From Prunella strophiata (taxonomy: Eukaryota; Chordata; Aves; Passeriformes; Prunellidae), in the NCBI GenBank assembly GCA_036583965.1, contig JAZBQD010000015.1, forward strand, positions 22,039,310 to 22,103,309: a DNA stretch of 64,000 nt. The letters run 5' to 3'. Within the stretch, counting starts at the first letter, position 1. Every line of letters starts with the position of its first letter. Shown here piece after piece: positions 44,735-56,765 of this stretch. The position numbers were made by a program, and so were the translations under genes. The notes under the pieces are model-generated. The model did not search any database and had not been told where the DNA came from. It saw only the letters and a list, made by a program, of their open reading frames with translations.

Positions 44735-47700
44735 GAGGACCAATGTCTAAAGGGTCACCCTTTCTGTCCTTCCCCTGCTGGTCATGGGCTTCACTGGTAG
44801 TGCTGCTGTAGAGCACACTGTGGCTCCTCTCCCTGTGTCCTTTCCACCTCTGCTAAGGAAGAGGCTTTGCAAGGTGGGGATCTGCTTAAGATACAGGAAT
44901 CAACTCAGACATTCTTGCCAGCAGCTCTGAAACCACACAGCCTTGAGTCCCTCCTGCTGCCATGCCTTGACAAAGTTTGTAAGGAAGGAGCAGGGAGCTT
45001 GCAAGGAACAGGTCCAGGGACATTTAAATGCTCCTAATGGAGCAGAGGAGGAGCTCCCAGAAGCTCCTATTAGTCCTGATTTCACATTTTTTCCTCTGAA
45101 GTAATTCTCTGTGTCTCACAGCTCTCCAGTTAAATGTCTGTTTGGTACTGCACCAGGAGACCCTGACACAAGTACTGAAGCTCAGCTTCACCAAAAGAGC
45201 CATGTGTGACGCCTTTTCTCCTGCCTCCATGCAGGGAGTCAGCTGTGGGAATGGCTCCCTCTCAGAAGATACCTGAGAGAAGATGTGCTTCAGGCTGGAT
45301 CAGCTCCAGCTGTACAGACCCTGGGGCAAGCAGAAGGGAGGAAGTGAAAACAACTGTCTTGCTGTAGAAGACCAGACAACACCACTTTGTTGTTCTTTGG
45401 ATAGTAGCTCACATTAAAATAATTGAGAAACTGCATCCACATTTCAATAAGACTGGTGTCATGTAGGCAATAGGTCTACAAGCATATCATGCATATCACC
45501 CCTTCTGTTGTGCATTTTCAAAGAAACAAAAAATTATCATTTACCTCTTTTCTTCTATGATGGCTGATTTTATAGATGTCATTTCTTTCTGTGGCTGAAC
45601 CATTCTGTTTCAAACTTGGCTTCTTTGCACACATGAAATGTTTTTGATCAGATTATATTTACGGTGAAGGCAAATGCTAATTTAATATCTGTGACAAGAT
45701 CTTGCAAGATTTCCCTTGAGGTCTCATGATCATCTATCAGCATGTAATTAAATAAGAGGGCCAAGTCAGTATCAGGTGTAAGTCCTGGGAAGGCAGTGAT
45801 ATTACATCAAGAAAGTGTTTCATCCTACTGCATTCAACTCTAGCTTGCCTGACATCTCGTTATTTTAAATTTCTTTGGCTTTTTTTCTTTCCTTTTTCCA
45901 ATCACCCATATGAAAGTATGTCACTTGTCACAGATTTCTTTGATATGCAGGGGGGTTTCAATTTGTTTTATTCATGTACTGGTTATCTGCTTGTTTATAA
46001 TTTCATCCCCAAACAGATTGATGCCTACTGCTCCCAGATTTGCACAGCAAGTGGCTTGCAATAGTATAACACATGGTGTTACAATAATGCCTAGAGCTTT
46101 AGCTAGGATTCATTACTTTTCATATGTTTCCTTGAACTTTTCCACAGAAGCCATACATTCATTCACAAGGGGAAGTTTTTGTTTCCAGCCATTCTCTGTT
46201 ATGTCTGCCCACTCCATCAGGCTTCACCTCAGCCTTGCTGAGACCATCACAAGTTTTCTGGTTCTGCTTGTCCTCTCTGGCATCTTCTCCATCCGTGCCC
46301 CCAGCTGTTGTGACTATCCCTGCTGGCAGCTGGACACAGACACTCAGAACAACTCAGTGCTGGCAGCCTCTGCAGCTTGAGCTCAGCATTTTGTCTGCAG
46401 GGAGGAGATGTCTGCTCCACCAAAGCAGTGCTGTGCAGAGATACCTGCCCTGCAAGCCAGCTGCAGGCACTGCAAATGCATTACAGTGGGACTTCTGCAC
46501 AGGATGATGGCTCTGCAGAGAGGCGGGATGCTGGAGCCAAGCAAAAGGTGCTGCTAAAATGGCAGCATTCCTCTAAGAGTCTCTGCAAGAGGGCCAATGC
46601 TTGTTCAGGTTTCTGTGTGTGCTGTTGCATCGTGCTGTGTGGACAAGCTAAAGTGCTGGAGGGATTTATTCTGCCAGAGTACTTTGGTATGACACAGGCA
46701 GGTTCCTCCCATGCTGGAGCTCTAAGGAGAGCCACAGGCAGCAGGAGTTCAGCTGGCATGTACTGTGCCACAGATTTCTAGAGTGACTGTAGCTACAGTA
46801 CAACAGCTTGTGGGAGAAGGGTAAAGATGAGTTTTCTCATATTTGGGTTTTTATTCCATTGCAAATTTTCAGCCAAAAATGATTTGGAGAGAGATTGAAA
46901 ATCAAGATTCCAGATCGGCTGAAAAAAGGGCAGTATCTGTGTGATCAAACCACAGTTTTCTATGTAAAAATATGCCTGTGGATCCTGAATCCTCACACAA
47001 AGTTATTTAGCCTGTCCCATGCTTCAATCCACTCTTGGAAAAATGGAGACTTCTCTGCTCCACAGCAAGGAGCTGTAGTCACAGCCTCCAAGTGTATTTC
47101 ACACCCCCAAGCCCCTGGGAGTGTGAATCTTGGATCTTCTTGCTGCTGCATTCATCTCCATTCTGGCAGTGCCCTGAGCCCCTGCTGCCCCACCCTCCCT
47201 CCCTCTGCCCCCAAACCCATCACATTCTCTCTCCACCTCTCTGACCCCTCTCCTTTCCTCATTCACTTCCTTGCCTCTATAAAGCCAAGATTTGCTTATC
47301 CCTCTCTTACTAATGGCTGCTTCCTAGGATCCCACCTTTGTCCAGGGAGGGTGCTTTCCTTTTATACTAGATGTGCTCTAATACAAATTTCACTACCACA
47401 TATCCAGGTTTTGACTGCCAAAATCAGTTCCTATAGCATAGATCTTTCCAACCAGCAGTTTGGCTGTCCTCCAGTATGTCTGCAGGAAAGATATTCAAGG
47501 GAGAAGCTGAGGGAAGGAAGGCCTGGCAGAGGACCTAGGTTTTTTCCTTTAAATAAAGCTGCAGAGAGCAGCAGTAGTAAGTCTGGTGTTCAAGATCCCC
47601 ATAGACATTGTTAATGGGAAGAGAACTGGGAGCATCTATTGAAAAGTTTGAGAGGATTGTTAGAGAAATTAAGAACAAGTCAGTGATTTGCATGGAGTAT

Positions 47701-48832
47701 TTCTTTTCTAGAATGGAAATTAAAATTCTAATTGAGCATTTTATGTAATTAAAATCTTTTACATGGAAAAATGAAGTCTCTGCTACAGAGGTAATAGGAA
47801 GCACAAAAATACTTTGGATGTTCTAAAGATAGTGTAGATAATTAAATGTTCTCATGCTTCAATTCTCTCTCCAACCTGATCAGGTATTGCTGTTTGCTTG
47901 TGCCAGATGCTGGATTACTCACAGATCCTGCTGTGCACAATATGATTCTCCTACAAATTCCCATTTGTGATGAGGTACACTGAGATAACCTCATTCTGTT
48001 ATGGGTCTCTGTACTTTTCTTTCTGTGAGTTGTATTCCCTGGAGAGGCTGAGAGCCCCATGCTGCTGGGAGCTGCCCAAGTGAAGAGCAGGTGCCTGCTT
48101 GAGAGCATTCCTCAGCAGAGCACTTGTTCACAACCTGTTGGGTATCTGGGGAGTGGGGATGAGGACAGGGATGTATGGAGCCTAAACACTTATCCTAGTG
48201 CTAGTAACTGTGCCCAGTGGGGAACAAACAAGTCTTCCAGACAATATGTGGGGCAGAAAAAGATGACTTTGTTGGGATGTTTTTTCCTGGTGCTGGTCAG
48301 TGAGAAAATACTGTGAGATGAGAGAGAACAGAAGAACCTCACAAGGAGTTTCTAGATCGTTTCCATTTTGTCCAGCAATTCAGGTTTTCTTTAGATTCAA
48401 ACATGAACATGCCTACTTGTCCTAATTGCAGCTTTGCATTTCCGTGATCCCCAAATAACTGTTTACTGGAAACTCCTGATGTCCCACTTCTGAGTGGATT
48501 CTCTGCAGGCAGAAGGGACTCACACCTGTGTAAGAAACAAAACCCTTACATGTTCAAGAGAGCATTTTTTTCTGGTATGTAAAATGTTCTCACTTTTCTT
48601 CCCCCTGTTTCTCAAACTCGTAGCAAATCAGCTATTGTCAGACAAGCAAAAAAGTGAAAAAGTCTCATTGAGAAACAATGTTCAGTGTCCTCGCCTTTTG
48701 AATATACAGTTTCATTTATTTTTGTTCCTTGTATGCTTGAGCATCCTTGTGTATTTTACATTTCTTTGCACTCTGCTTTTTTTATTTCATGTATACAAAT
48801 GCACAACTGTTGCAGAGGCCATCAGACAAACA
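44735..48832. other. Unique DNA with the window's longest frame, no gene recognised
   Basis: The plus strand has frames of 156 codons (45910-46380), 134 codons (46377-46781) and 239 codons (46895-47614, the longest in the window). The last is rich in Ser, Pro, Leu and His because its middle (about 47150-47290) is a pyrimidine-rich strand that cannot form many stop codons. None resembles a protein family I know. No mobile element is recognised. Confidence 0.45.
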
Positions 48833-48925
48833 AGGTGGTCCTTACTCAGTCAGAATCTCCACTGATTTCAATAAGCAATTTGATTAAGTAGAGAATATAG
48901 GATTTGAGCCAGCCAATTTCACACA
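48833..48925. repeat. Ancient amniote palindromic repeat, degraded
   Basis: The text 'tccttactcagtcagaatctccactgatttcaataagcaatttgattaagtagagaatataggatttgagcc' matches, piece by piece, the pattern 'tccttactcaggcaaaactcccattgacttcaatgggagttttgcctgagtaaggactgcaggatttggccc'. I know this pattern as a common hairpin-like repeat of archosaurs and turtles. Both arms are still recognisable, which makes it the clearest of these copies. Confidence 0.65.
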
Positions 48926-50009
48926 GATTAAGGGGAAAACATGCCTGAAATTGATTTATATGGAAGCAGCAAGCTCAAGTCCATTGGGCACTCATAGCCT
49001 GCAGATACCATGCATGCTGTATCAACAATAATATAAATTCATTAGGAGTACATGGTCCAGAAGCAGATTTGTCTTTGATAGATTTTTAAAAGCTGCACAA
49101 AAAAGTTCTACCTCTGAGAGCATTGCAATTTTTCTTGTCAGTGGGATGCAGGCTCAGCAAGGTAATTGACACCACACTCTTGCCCAGCTCACTGCTGGAT
49201 TAGGATAAATAATTACCCCTTTTGTGACAATTCTTCTCTTTTATCAGCACACAAACTTAATGCTGCTGCTGTCAATAGCATTGTCACAAAGTTGAATTAT
49301 GTAGGGAAAGGCAGGACCTATGAAGGTGAGACACCTCCTGAATTAGAGTTCAGTCCCATTTTGTTGAAGATATCATGCTGCCTAAACCTGTTCATACATT
49401 TATACAAATCTGTTTTATAATACACAGCAGAGACCACTCTGTACAGCTGCCTTCTTCTTTGAAATCTGATTCAAAGGAGAAATCCTAATATGACACTAAT
49501 GCATAATCTTCCTTTGAAGCCTATGGATTCAACCATCTCCTTACAGTCAATGCTTCCATGCTTCAGCTTACTTTAAAATCTGCATGTCAACAGGGCACTG
49601 TAGCTTTGGTGAGTGCTTGGAGGGGTCTCTGTGGAATACACCTCACACAGCCTACCTGATCTCCTGGCTGGGGACAAGCCCAAGCCATGGCCCTTCACTG
49701 TGTAGCTCAGGAACATATTCCCTGTAAACCTTCTCCCTCACCCTGGCACTCATGGACCAACAAGTGACAAATCAACTGCTCCCTGTGAAACAAGCAAAGG
49801 AGTCATCCCTGACTCATGTTGTAAAGGCTTTATGGACACAAAGAGGAAGACCGTGATAAAAAATCCTCTCAGTTGGAAAAGGCAGTTCTTATCTTCACTC
49901 CAGCAATTTTCAGCAAAATTTACAGTTTCTTTTATGTAGCAAATCCTCTGTAAATGATTATATATACAAACACCGAAAATTTCCAGGTCCCAGAGCACAT
50001 AATATTTGC
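48926..50009. other. Unique DNA, no gene seen
   Basis: AT-rich sequence. Frames of 84 codons (49166-49420, plus) and 82 codons (49750-49998, minus) have no recognisable domain. No repeat is identified. Confidence 0.5.
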
Positions 50010-50165
50010 CACTTACAAAGCCTTTTTCATCTTCAAAGCACTCCTCAAGGACCAGCTAATGAATCCTCAAGTTGTTCCTTTGAGGTTAAGTGATGGGCTC
50101 AAGGTCAAAGCTTGTATCAGTCTCAGAGCCAGGATTAGATATGAGCAGATTTTTGCCTCTGCATT
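50010..50165 (+). repeat. MIR-like (CORE-SINE/LINE tail) remnant
   Basis: 'ttcatcttcaaagcactcctcaagga' is followed by 'aatgaatcctcaa', 'tttgaggttaagtgatgggctcaaggtcaaagc' and 'gtctcagagccaggattaga'. These are the usual successive blocks of MIR-type or L2/L3-tail amniote repeats ('caaagcactttacaaac', 'taatcctcac', 'gaggttaagtgacttgcccaaggtcacac', 'gtggcagagccaggattagaacc'). The fit is better than for the copy at 23235. The family cannot be fixed by eye. Confidence 0.6.
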
Positions 50166-52149
50166 TTTTACGTAAGCCATGATCTTCATACAAGCAGCCA
50201 CTCACCATTCTATAACAGAAATTCAGATATAAAAGCATTTAAAATTCTTTAAAAGAAACAAAACAGAAGCTGAGTGTTTCAGAAGTGATTTCTCATCTTT
50301 CCTCCAAATTATAACTACCTTCTGTGCTTTAAAAATAGCAGCCTGCTGTGTTTGGCAGTTTGGCAGGAATGCTTGCCCACCATCTTTACCAGATGAGTCT
50401 CTGTTTCTCAGCAGTCCTCTGCCTTTTTCTCCAGTCAAGCCATCCCCAGACCTGCCTCCAGGTGATGACCCAGTTCCCTTCCTAGCCAGGTGCCAGCTCT
50501 AGTCCAACACTGCCTCTGCCCTGTTTTCCACAGCACTGACAGTGTTCACTTGACCTCTGAACTGGATGTAGAGGAGAAAGTCTTATTAGGGAGATCCAAG
50601 TACAATACAATTACATCACTGAGCACTTTTTAATGGGTCATGCAGAGTTAATTCAAAAAATCAGTGCAGAGTGCTTATCAGCACTAATTTAACAGGATAT
50701 TTTCTTATCACTGCAAATCTTGCCAAGATGTGTTATTTTTTTTTTTTTCCCTCAGCACTAAAGCAAGTTGTGTGTAAATCAGTTTAAACCTTAGAGAGGT
50801 TTAACTCCCTCAACACCTGGGCCTCATTGAAAAACAGCTCCTGTTGCACACTTCACTTTCTACTTATGGCCTCACAGAGATTAATTACATAGTGTAATTT
50901 GAGTCACAGGAAGTCAGGAATGGGGTGCTGCCTCACTGGGGGGCTCTTTCCCTGTCAGGAGGGTATCCCTGGGATCTCCTATCCTGCCTGGGCAGCCTTG
51001 CAGAGCTGCACACAGCCTCTCCTACCCTCCTCTGCCTGCCTCCATTTGCCTCCAGCTCTGCTTCAGATGCACAGGGTGTGCAATCCCAGCACTCACAGGA
51101 AAATCTGTCCCAACAGCTGAGTGCTGGGTGACTCAGCCTACATGAAAGACAAGATGGTTTTTTCGTTGTAGCCTGTGTGGAGTCACTCTGATAACATATG
51201 ATTGCAATTTAAGTGGGTGGGGAGTAGGGGGGACAGAAGGGGACATCTTGCAGACAGCTTGAAATGTCCTAAAAGTTTCTGAAATAAATTCCACAGTCTC
51301 ATTTTGGCTCTTGGATATGTTAGTCAGAGCCCAACATGTATTTATGATCCAAGGCTTACATTGCCCAGCTCACTCATATCTTCCAGAAAGTGAGCCACAG
51401 CCACCTCACAGTCTCTCTGTGGTGTCCTCCACTGGCAGCTTGAAGCTGCTCAAGAGGCAATGAAATGAGCTTTTTTGAAAACCTGTGTGATAAGAGTATT
51501 TTTGTCAGCCAGGGTAGAAGTATCCCAGACTAATAAAAATAAGCAGATGGTATGATACAAAAAATAGCAACAATCCTGAGAAAGAGCAACCACTGTATAG
51601 GAATTTTCCCCATCTGCCCACCTAGTAGGATGTACTCATGCAGCTTCTTACTTTTTCTCTGATTGAGTGAGTCTGAAATGCTCTTTTGCATGATTAATCC
51701 CCCTTGGAGAAAAGGGATTCGCCCTTTTCTCTTACATTCAGGACATTCAGATTTCAGTCCCATCCAGGGAAAAAAAAAAAAAAAAAAAAAAAAGCACCAG
51801 GATCCTCTACATTCATCCCATAATGTTATTATCAAAGCACTATATCAAAGGTAGCAGAGATTAGCCCTACACCTCTCATAAAACCAGGCTTTGCATCAGG
51901 GCCCCTGGGCAACACTGGCTCAGACCTGGACTGGGGTGGGAGGCAGCACCGCGCTCTGGGATGCACTGACATAGCCCTGGGGCACATGGAGACCCTGCTC
52001 TAGGTCTCAACATGTTTGGCACTAGGTAACCCAGGTGTTTTAGCATTTCCAGTAGTCAGTTGGGACTTTCTGGATGTATTTCTGGATCTAAGCAATTCAA
52101 GTCCTCCTAGGTCCTTTTTTTAGACACTAAGTCCTGGATCTAACCCAAA
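50166..52149. other. Unique DNA with homopolymer runs, no gene seen
   Basis: A T13 run lies at 50736-50748 and an A24 run at 51770-51793. A GC-richer patch at 50900-51130 gives two overlapping short plus frames. No gene or recognisable mobile element is present. Nothing upstream of the A24 run looks like a processed gene. Confidence 0.5.
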
Positions 52150-52500
52150 GAACATAAGTAGGAAAAACGTGAAGTTTTTGCTTTCTCCATAAAGATGTCT
52201 AGCTGTCTTTTAAATTCATTCCTCTTATTTGCTTCAATAGTCTTCACCTAGCAATAATTTATTCCACATACTTACTATTTTTGATTGAAATAGCTGTGCC
52301 TGAATTCCCCTTTCACTCTTAATTTCCTAGTTTTTAGACTGTCCTTTTGTTTTTCCAGACTTCTCATCAGACTGAAGAGCTTATCTCATTCCAGTTGATC
52401 AAACCCTTTTACAAGTTTAATATTTCTTCTGATTTTTTTTCTCTGTTTTTTCTGACAAGAATAAATAGTTTTCTTTTGAACAAATGTAGATTAAGTCTGA
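52150..52500 (-). mobile_element. Probable ancient CR1/L3-like LINE remnant
   Basis: From 52190 the plus strand reads 'gatgtctagctgtcttttaaattcattcctcttatttgcttcaatagtcttcacctagcaataatttattccaca'. This parallels a block near the 3' end of old CR1/L3 elements (reverse strand) built on 'atgtctagcctccttttaaactcat...ttattagcttctacagtctctcctggcaaagagttccaca'. Weaker similarity continues to about 52500. The protein reading is destroyed. It is of the same age class as the old fragment at 8575. Confidence 0.42.
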
Positions 52501-55500
52501 TTATTCTTCCATCTCCAGAAAGGCAGAAAGCTGTGTGAGAAAGCAACCATCTCAAAATCCTGTATTTCAATCTTATGAGCACTCCATTTAGGAATACCAA
52601 CAGTGTTTTAGGGGTGATAAATCAAATGTCCTATATGCTAATTCCCATGTTCTGTTACCTTGACAGCTCTGGACTTTTTGATCTGGCAGAGGAAGGTGTA
52701 GCTTTTTTTTCACTGCTGAAAGTGTTCAAACAAATTCACTGAATGACAGGGAATGATTTGGGAATAGTTTTTTACTTCATTACATATTTTTTTTTTTGTG
52801 TTTGTCTCACAACCCTGCAAAAAGGTGCAGCACACAGCAGAAAATAGAAGATTGTACATGGATGTGTTTGCAGGACTGTGTTTCACTGATTTCAGAAAGA
52901 CCAGCTGTAGTAACCACAGCTTTCAGAGACTTACCCATAGTTTGGAGAAACAACTCACTGAATTTCCTTTGTTTGATTGGTGTCTCTCACTGAGAGTCCC
53001 TTTCTCATCAACATAGGTATTGCAATCTGAATGAAAGTTTTGGACTAATGTCCCATGAAACTTACAGGGCAGCTCCTGAGGCTGGAAGTTGTTTTAGCAT
53101 CTTTGTGGAGTGTGGCACCTTGCCCAGCATTAGTACTTTTTCTGAAGGATTTTTCTTGCAGCCAGAATGGTCCAAGGTGTGGTTTGGAACTGATAGCTTC
53201 AGTTCAGGGGAATACAAGTTCCCCTTGTGTTCAGGGGAACACATGCCTCTAAAAGGAGATTTTCCAGTGGACTACAAAACCTGTGGATTGAGATGAGGCT
53301 CCTGCCTGGCATTCATTGAATGGCTGAGTTCTGCCAAGTTCCTGAGCTGGTGAACAAGCAAATCAGTGGGAAAAAAAAAAAAAAAATTAAAAATGGTTTT
53401 GAGTGTGATGTTCTTCTTCCTCTCAAATCTCTGCTTGTAATCCTGAACTGAGCCTGCTCTTTAGAGACTGAGATGTGTCCCCTGTTCATTTTGTGCCAGG
53501 TAAGTATTGCAGGATTCCTCTTCTCCTCCCCATCAGCCTGGCCATGGTGCCCCACACACTCAGCAGGATCCTGGGGAGACACCTGGGGCTGCAGTGGTGT
53601 CAAACCTCATGAGTGGTACCCAGGGGACAAACAAGGGGAGAGACAAAAAGAGGAGTTGTGGGGCTGTGAAGGTTGCCCTGCTGCAGGCCACAGGGCAGGG
53701 AATTGGTGACTTTGTTCTGTTGGAGTGCCTTGGGATGATGTTCCACAACCACTGCCTCCTCCAGATGTTCACAGGTAACCCAGCAAATGTCATCATTTTA
53801 CATCTGCAGGGGTCTGCTTTTCCTTACAAAATGTGACAGAGCTGTTGGAAAGTGAAGAAAGCTGCTGAGGGAAAGAAGGTGGGAAAATGGGTAATGAGGA
53901 AAGAGGGTGGAAACACATGAAACTGTCCTTGCCCATAGGGCCAGTCTTTGGAAAAGGAAATGAAGAAGGTGGCCAGAGGGGCACCTACCAGCAAGCCTGA
54001 CCCTGTGGCTCTGGAAGTTTGGCCATATTTTAGAGAGGCAGGCTGGAACTGTCCTCAAGTGGTATTCCTGCTGCTAGTGTTGTCATGTATTTTTCTATGA
54101 GGTCCAGAGATAAAGGTATTAATATTAACAACAGAGAAAAAATGAGCCATGATTTTCAATAAATATTTTATTCATAGTTTCCCATTAGTATCACTACAAA
54201 TTATTAAGCAGAGCAGCATTTCTTTAAACATCCAGCAACCATTTAGTGCTACAGGAAGACCAGTGAAATTTCAGAGTACCAAGCTATTTTAATTAAATTT
54301 TCAGGGCTTGAGGATATAGCTAAATTAAAAGAGGGAGAGAGGATTTAAGTAGGGAGTGGTTGGGGATCCAAAACACTGTGGGTTTTGTCAGGGAATGACT
54401 CTTCAGAATATAATTCTCTTTATCTTGACTGTTTATCAGTGTATCAGAGAAAGGAAAATAAGGTATTGTCACTGCCAGATATGGAAATGAGAGCTCAGTG
54501 ACTGAGTTTGCATCTCAACACATTGTTAGTTTGTCCTTCATAAGGGGAGAATTCAGTATGTCCTGAAAGGACACAGACTTTGAAAACTTTTTGCAAGATG
54601 CTCTTCCAGGAGCACAGAAATCCTTGAAAAATATCACATATATATGTACGTGTTTGTATATATTATATGCACACACATATATATTTAGGCTTAGCAAGAA
54701 AGAAAATATTTCCCCTCTTTCTTCTTGGATTTTCTGGTTCCTTCTTAATTTTTATGAAGAAGAAAGAACTCATCTCCTGTTGAAAGGAATCCTATAGCCT
54801 CCAGAAAGATTTGCTTAACTGCTTTGTTGTCAGTAGATTGCAAAAAGAGTGAACCACGAATATTTAACCACACAGGGATGTCCATTCCAGTTCAGATATA
54901 AATATCTGACTGAAAAAAAACCCAGATCAAAAAGAGGGTGTTCTTTTTTGAAAGAAGAAAGTAAAGCAAGTGTGGACAATGAGCATTAAAAGAAAGATGG
55001 TTACTACTGAGTAAATAAAATAAAATGCCCAGAAACAAGTATTCCCTTTGAAAAAGAACATCAGAAGGAACAGAATTAGTGCTCACAACATGCCTGACAG
55101 TGCCCCAGTGACAGCAGGGAGGTGGTGATGGAGAGATGCCTGGTGCACCAGAAGCCAGCTACCCTTAAAACAGAACTTAATTCCTGTGCAGGACAGGCAA
55201 GATGTAGGAGCAGATTTTCTGTTCCTTAGTGGCAGTGGTTTTGTCTAGTATTACCATTTGTTTTGATTAGCACTCTGGGAAACACACACAAAAAGCAGTG
55301 CTAATCACAAAAAGCAGTACACTGCATATTTTGTGGGGAGACATCATGGGCTCAGTGCAAGATTTCAGCACTGAAAGAAAGGTTTTAACACCTACCAGGA
55401 ATTAATAGTAGCAGAAGCAAGACCAAAAAAAAAAAAAAAAAAAAATTAATAAAGAATGAAGAAATGAAGGTTTCTGTGTACCAGGATGCTTGTTAGAGGG

Positions 55501-56765
55501 ACTGTTATAGCTATATCAGAGGTGCTACATATATAGCAGAGATTATATATAAAAAATCAGTAGTGAACACTATGAGAAAGGGAATATCAGCGAGTCTGAT
55601 CTTGGTTTGAGTTAGTTTGGTGAAAGTTTCTGAGCCAAGAAGACTTGACAAGGGAATAAAGCTGTCAATGCAGAACTATTTTGATGTGAAGCATTTATAT
55701 CTGGAACTGCTATAATGTTTCCCACAGCGGTTTTCCTAATGAAACTTTTCAGCTTGTGTTATGAAATATTAAAAGAAACCAACCAAATTTAAATAATTTA
55801 GTAAAATTAGAACATTTAGTAACATAAGCAAATATTCAAGTTTTCACCAGTCCCCCAAAACACTGTTTCAGTTCAACTTTAGTATAATATTTTTCCTCTT
55901 TTCTTTTTCTTGTTGATACCATGAAACTTAAAAAAACCCCAAATCCTATACCTTTAGCTGAATGTTTCTACAAGGTTTTTATAAATATAACTTGAAGGAA
56001 AGCAGCCAGTGAATGTGATCTCTAATAACTCTGTGCCTGTGAAATCAGAAGTTCACTGTGAAGTTGAACCACTTTCCTCACAAACCCATCCAGTAGTAGG
56101 GTCAGGTTGTCAATGGGAGGAAAATGTACATCTCAAGCTACAAAAGACAAGATGCAAAGTAAGTAAAATAGATTCATAGATGGTGAAGGTGCAGATACAC
56201 CACTGTGAACTAACATAGAATGCTAGTAAGAGGCTTGTGTTGATCATAGATAATTTCAGACATCTAATACATGTAAATTTTAGAGCAACAAGAGGAAAGT
56301 TTAATCCTAAAACCAGAAATTAATTACCCAGCTGACAAAACTCCTCCACTGCTCTGACCTTACACAAACTTGCAAGCCTTCACAAGAGGACAACAGATTG
56401 TCTCTGGGAAATGTACAGTCCTGAAATCCAAAAAGAGTCCTGGTGGAAACCCAGACAAGAGCTGTAGACCACCATGCAGCCTGTGATGACCTCTCCTTCC
56501 TCACAGGCATGGGATGAGAAAGCAATTAACACTGGCAGTCAACATATGCTAATGAATAGGGGACTGTAGATGGAAAAAATACAGACACATAATACATTCC
56601 AAATCTGGCAAGGATGACCATTTTATTTGGCCAGGAGAGTGTCTGGTCAACAAGTGGGACTATGTCTGGGGAAAGTCCCAGTTGTTTGAGCATGCCAGAG
56701 ATGGATTGATGTAACCTGTCAAATGGTCGTGTGAAAATTGCCCCAAAGCCGTGGGTTTAAAACCA
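52501..56765. other. Unique DNA with homopolymer runs, no gene seen
   Basis: A16 lies at 53371-53386, a TA-rich alternating patch at 54633-54690, and A21 at 55425-55445. A GC-richer patch at 53470-54060 opens frames of 78-109 codons on both strands, without domains. The part 55500-56300 is strongly AT-rich. I recognise no mobile element. Confidence 0.5.

Noticed and set aside
44474..44816. Lys/Gln/Asn-rich frames (plus) and Phe/Val-rich frames (minus) up to 108 codons
   Set aside because: They translate the G-free A/C simple-repeat tract, and every frame on both strands is open. No gene signal.
51770..51793. A24 run as the tail of a processed pseudogene
   Set aside because: No spliced-gene remnant, polyadenylation signal at the right distance or flanking duplication was seen upstream. 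The same applies to the runs at 18496, 53371 and 55425.
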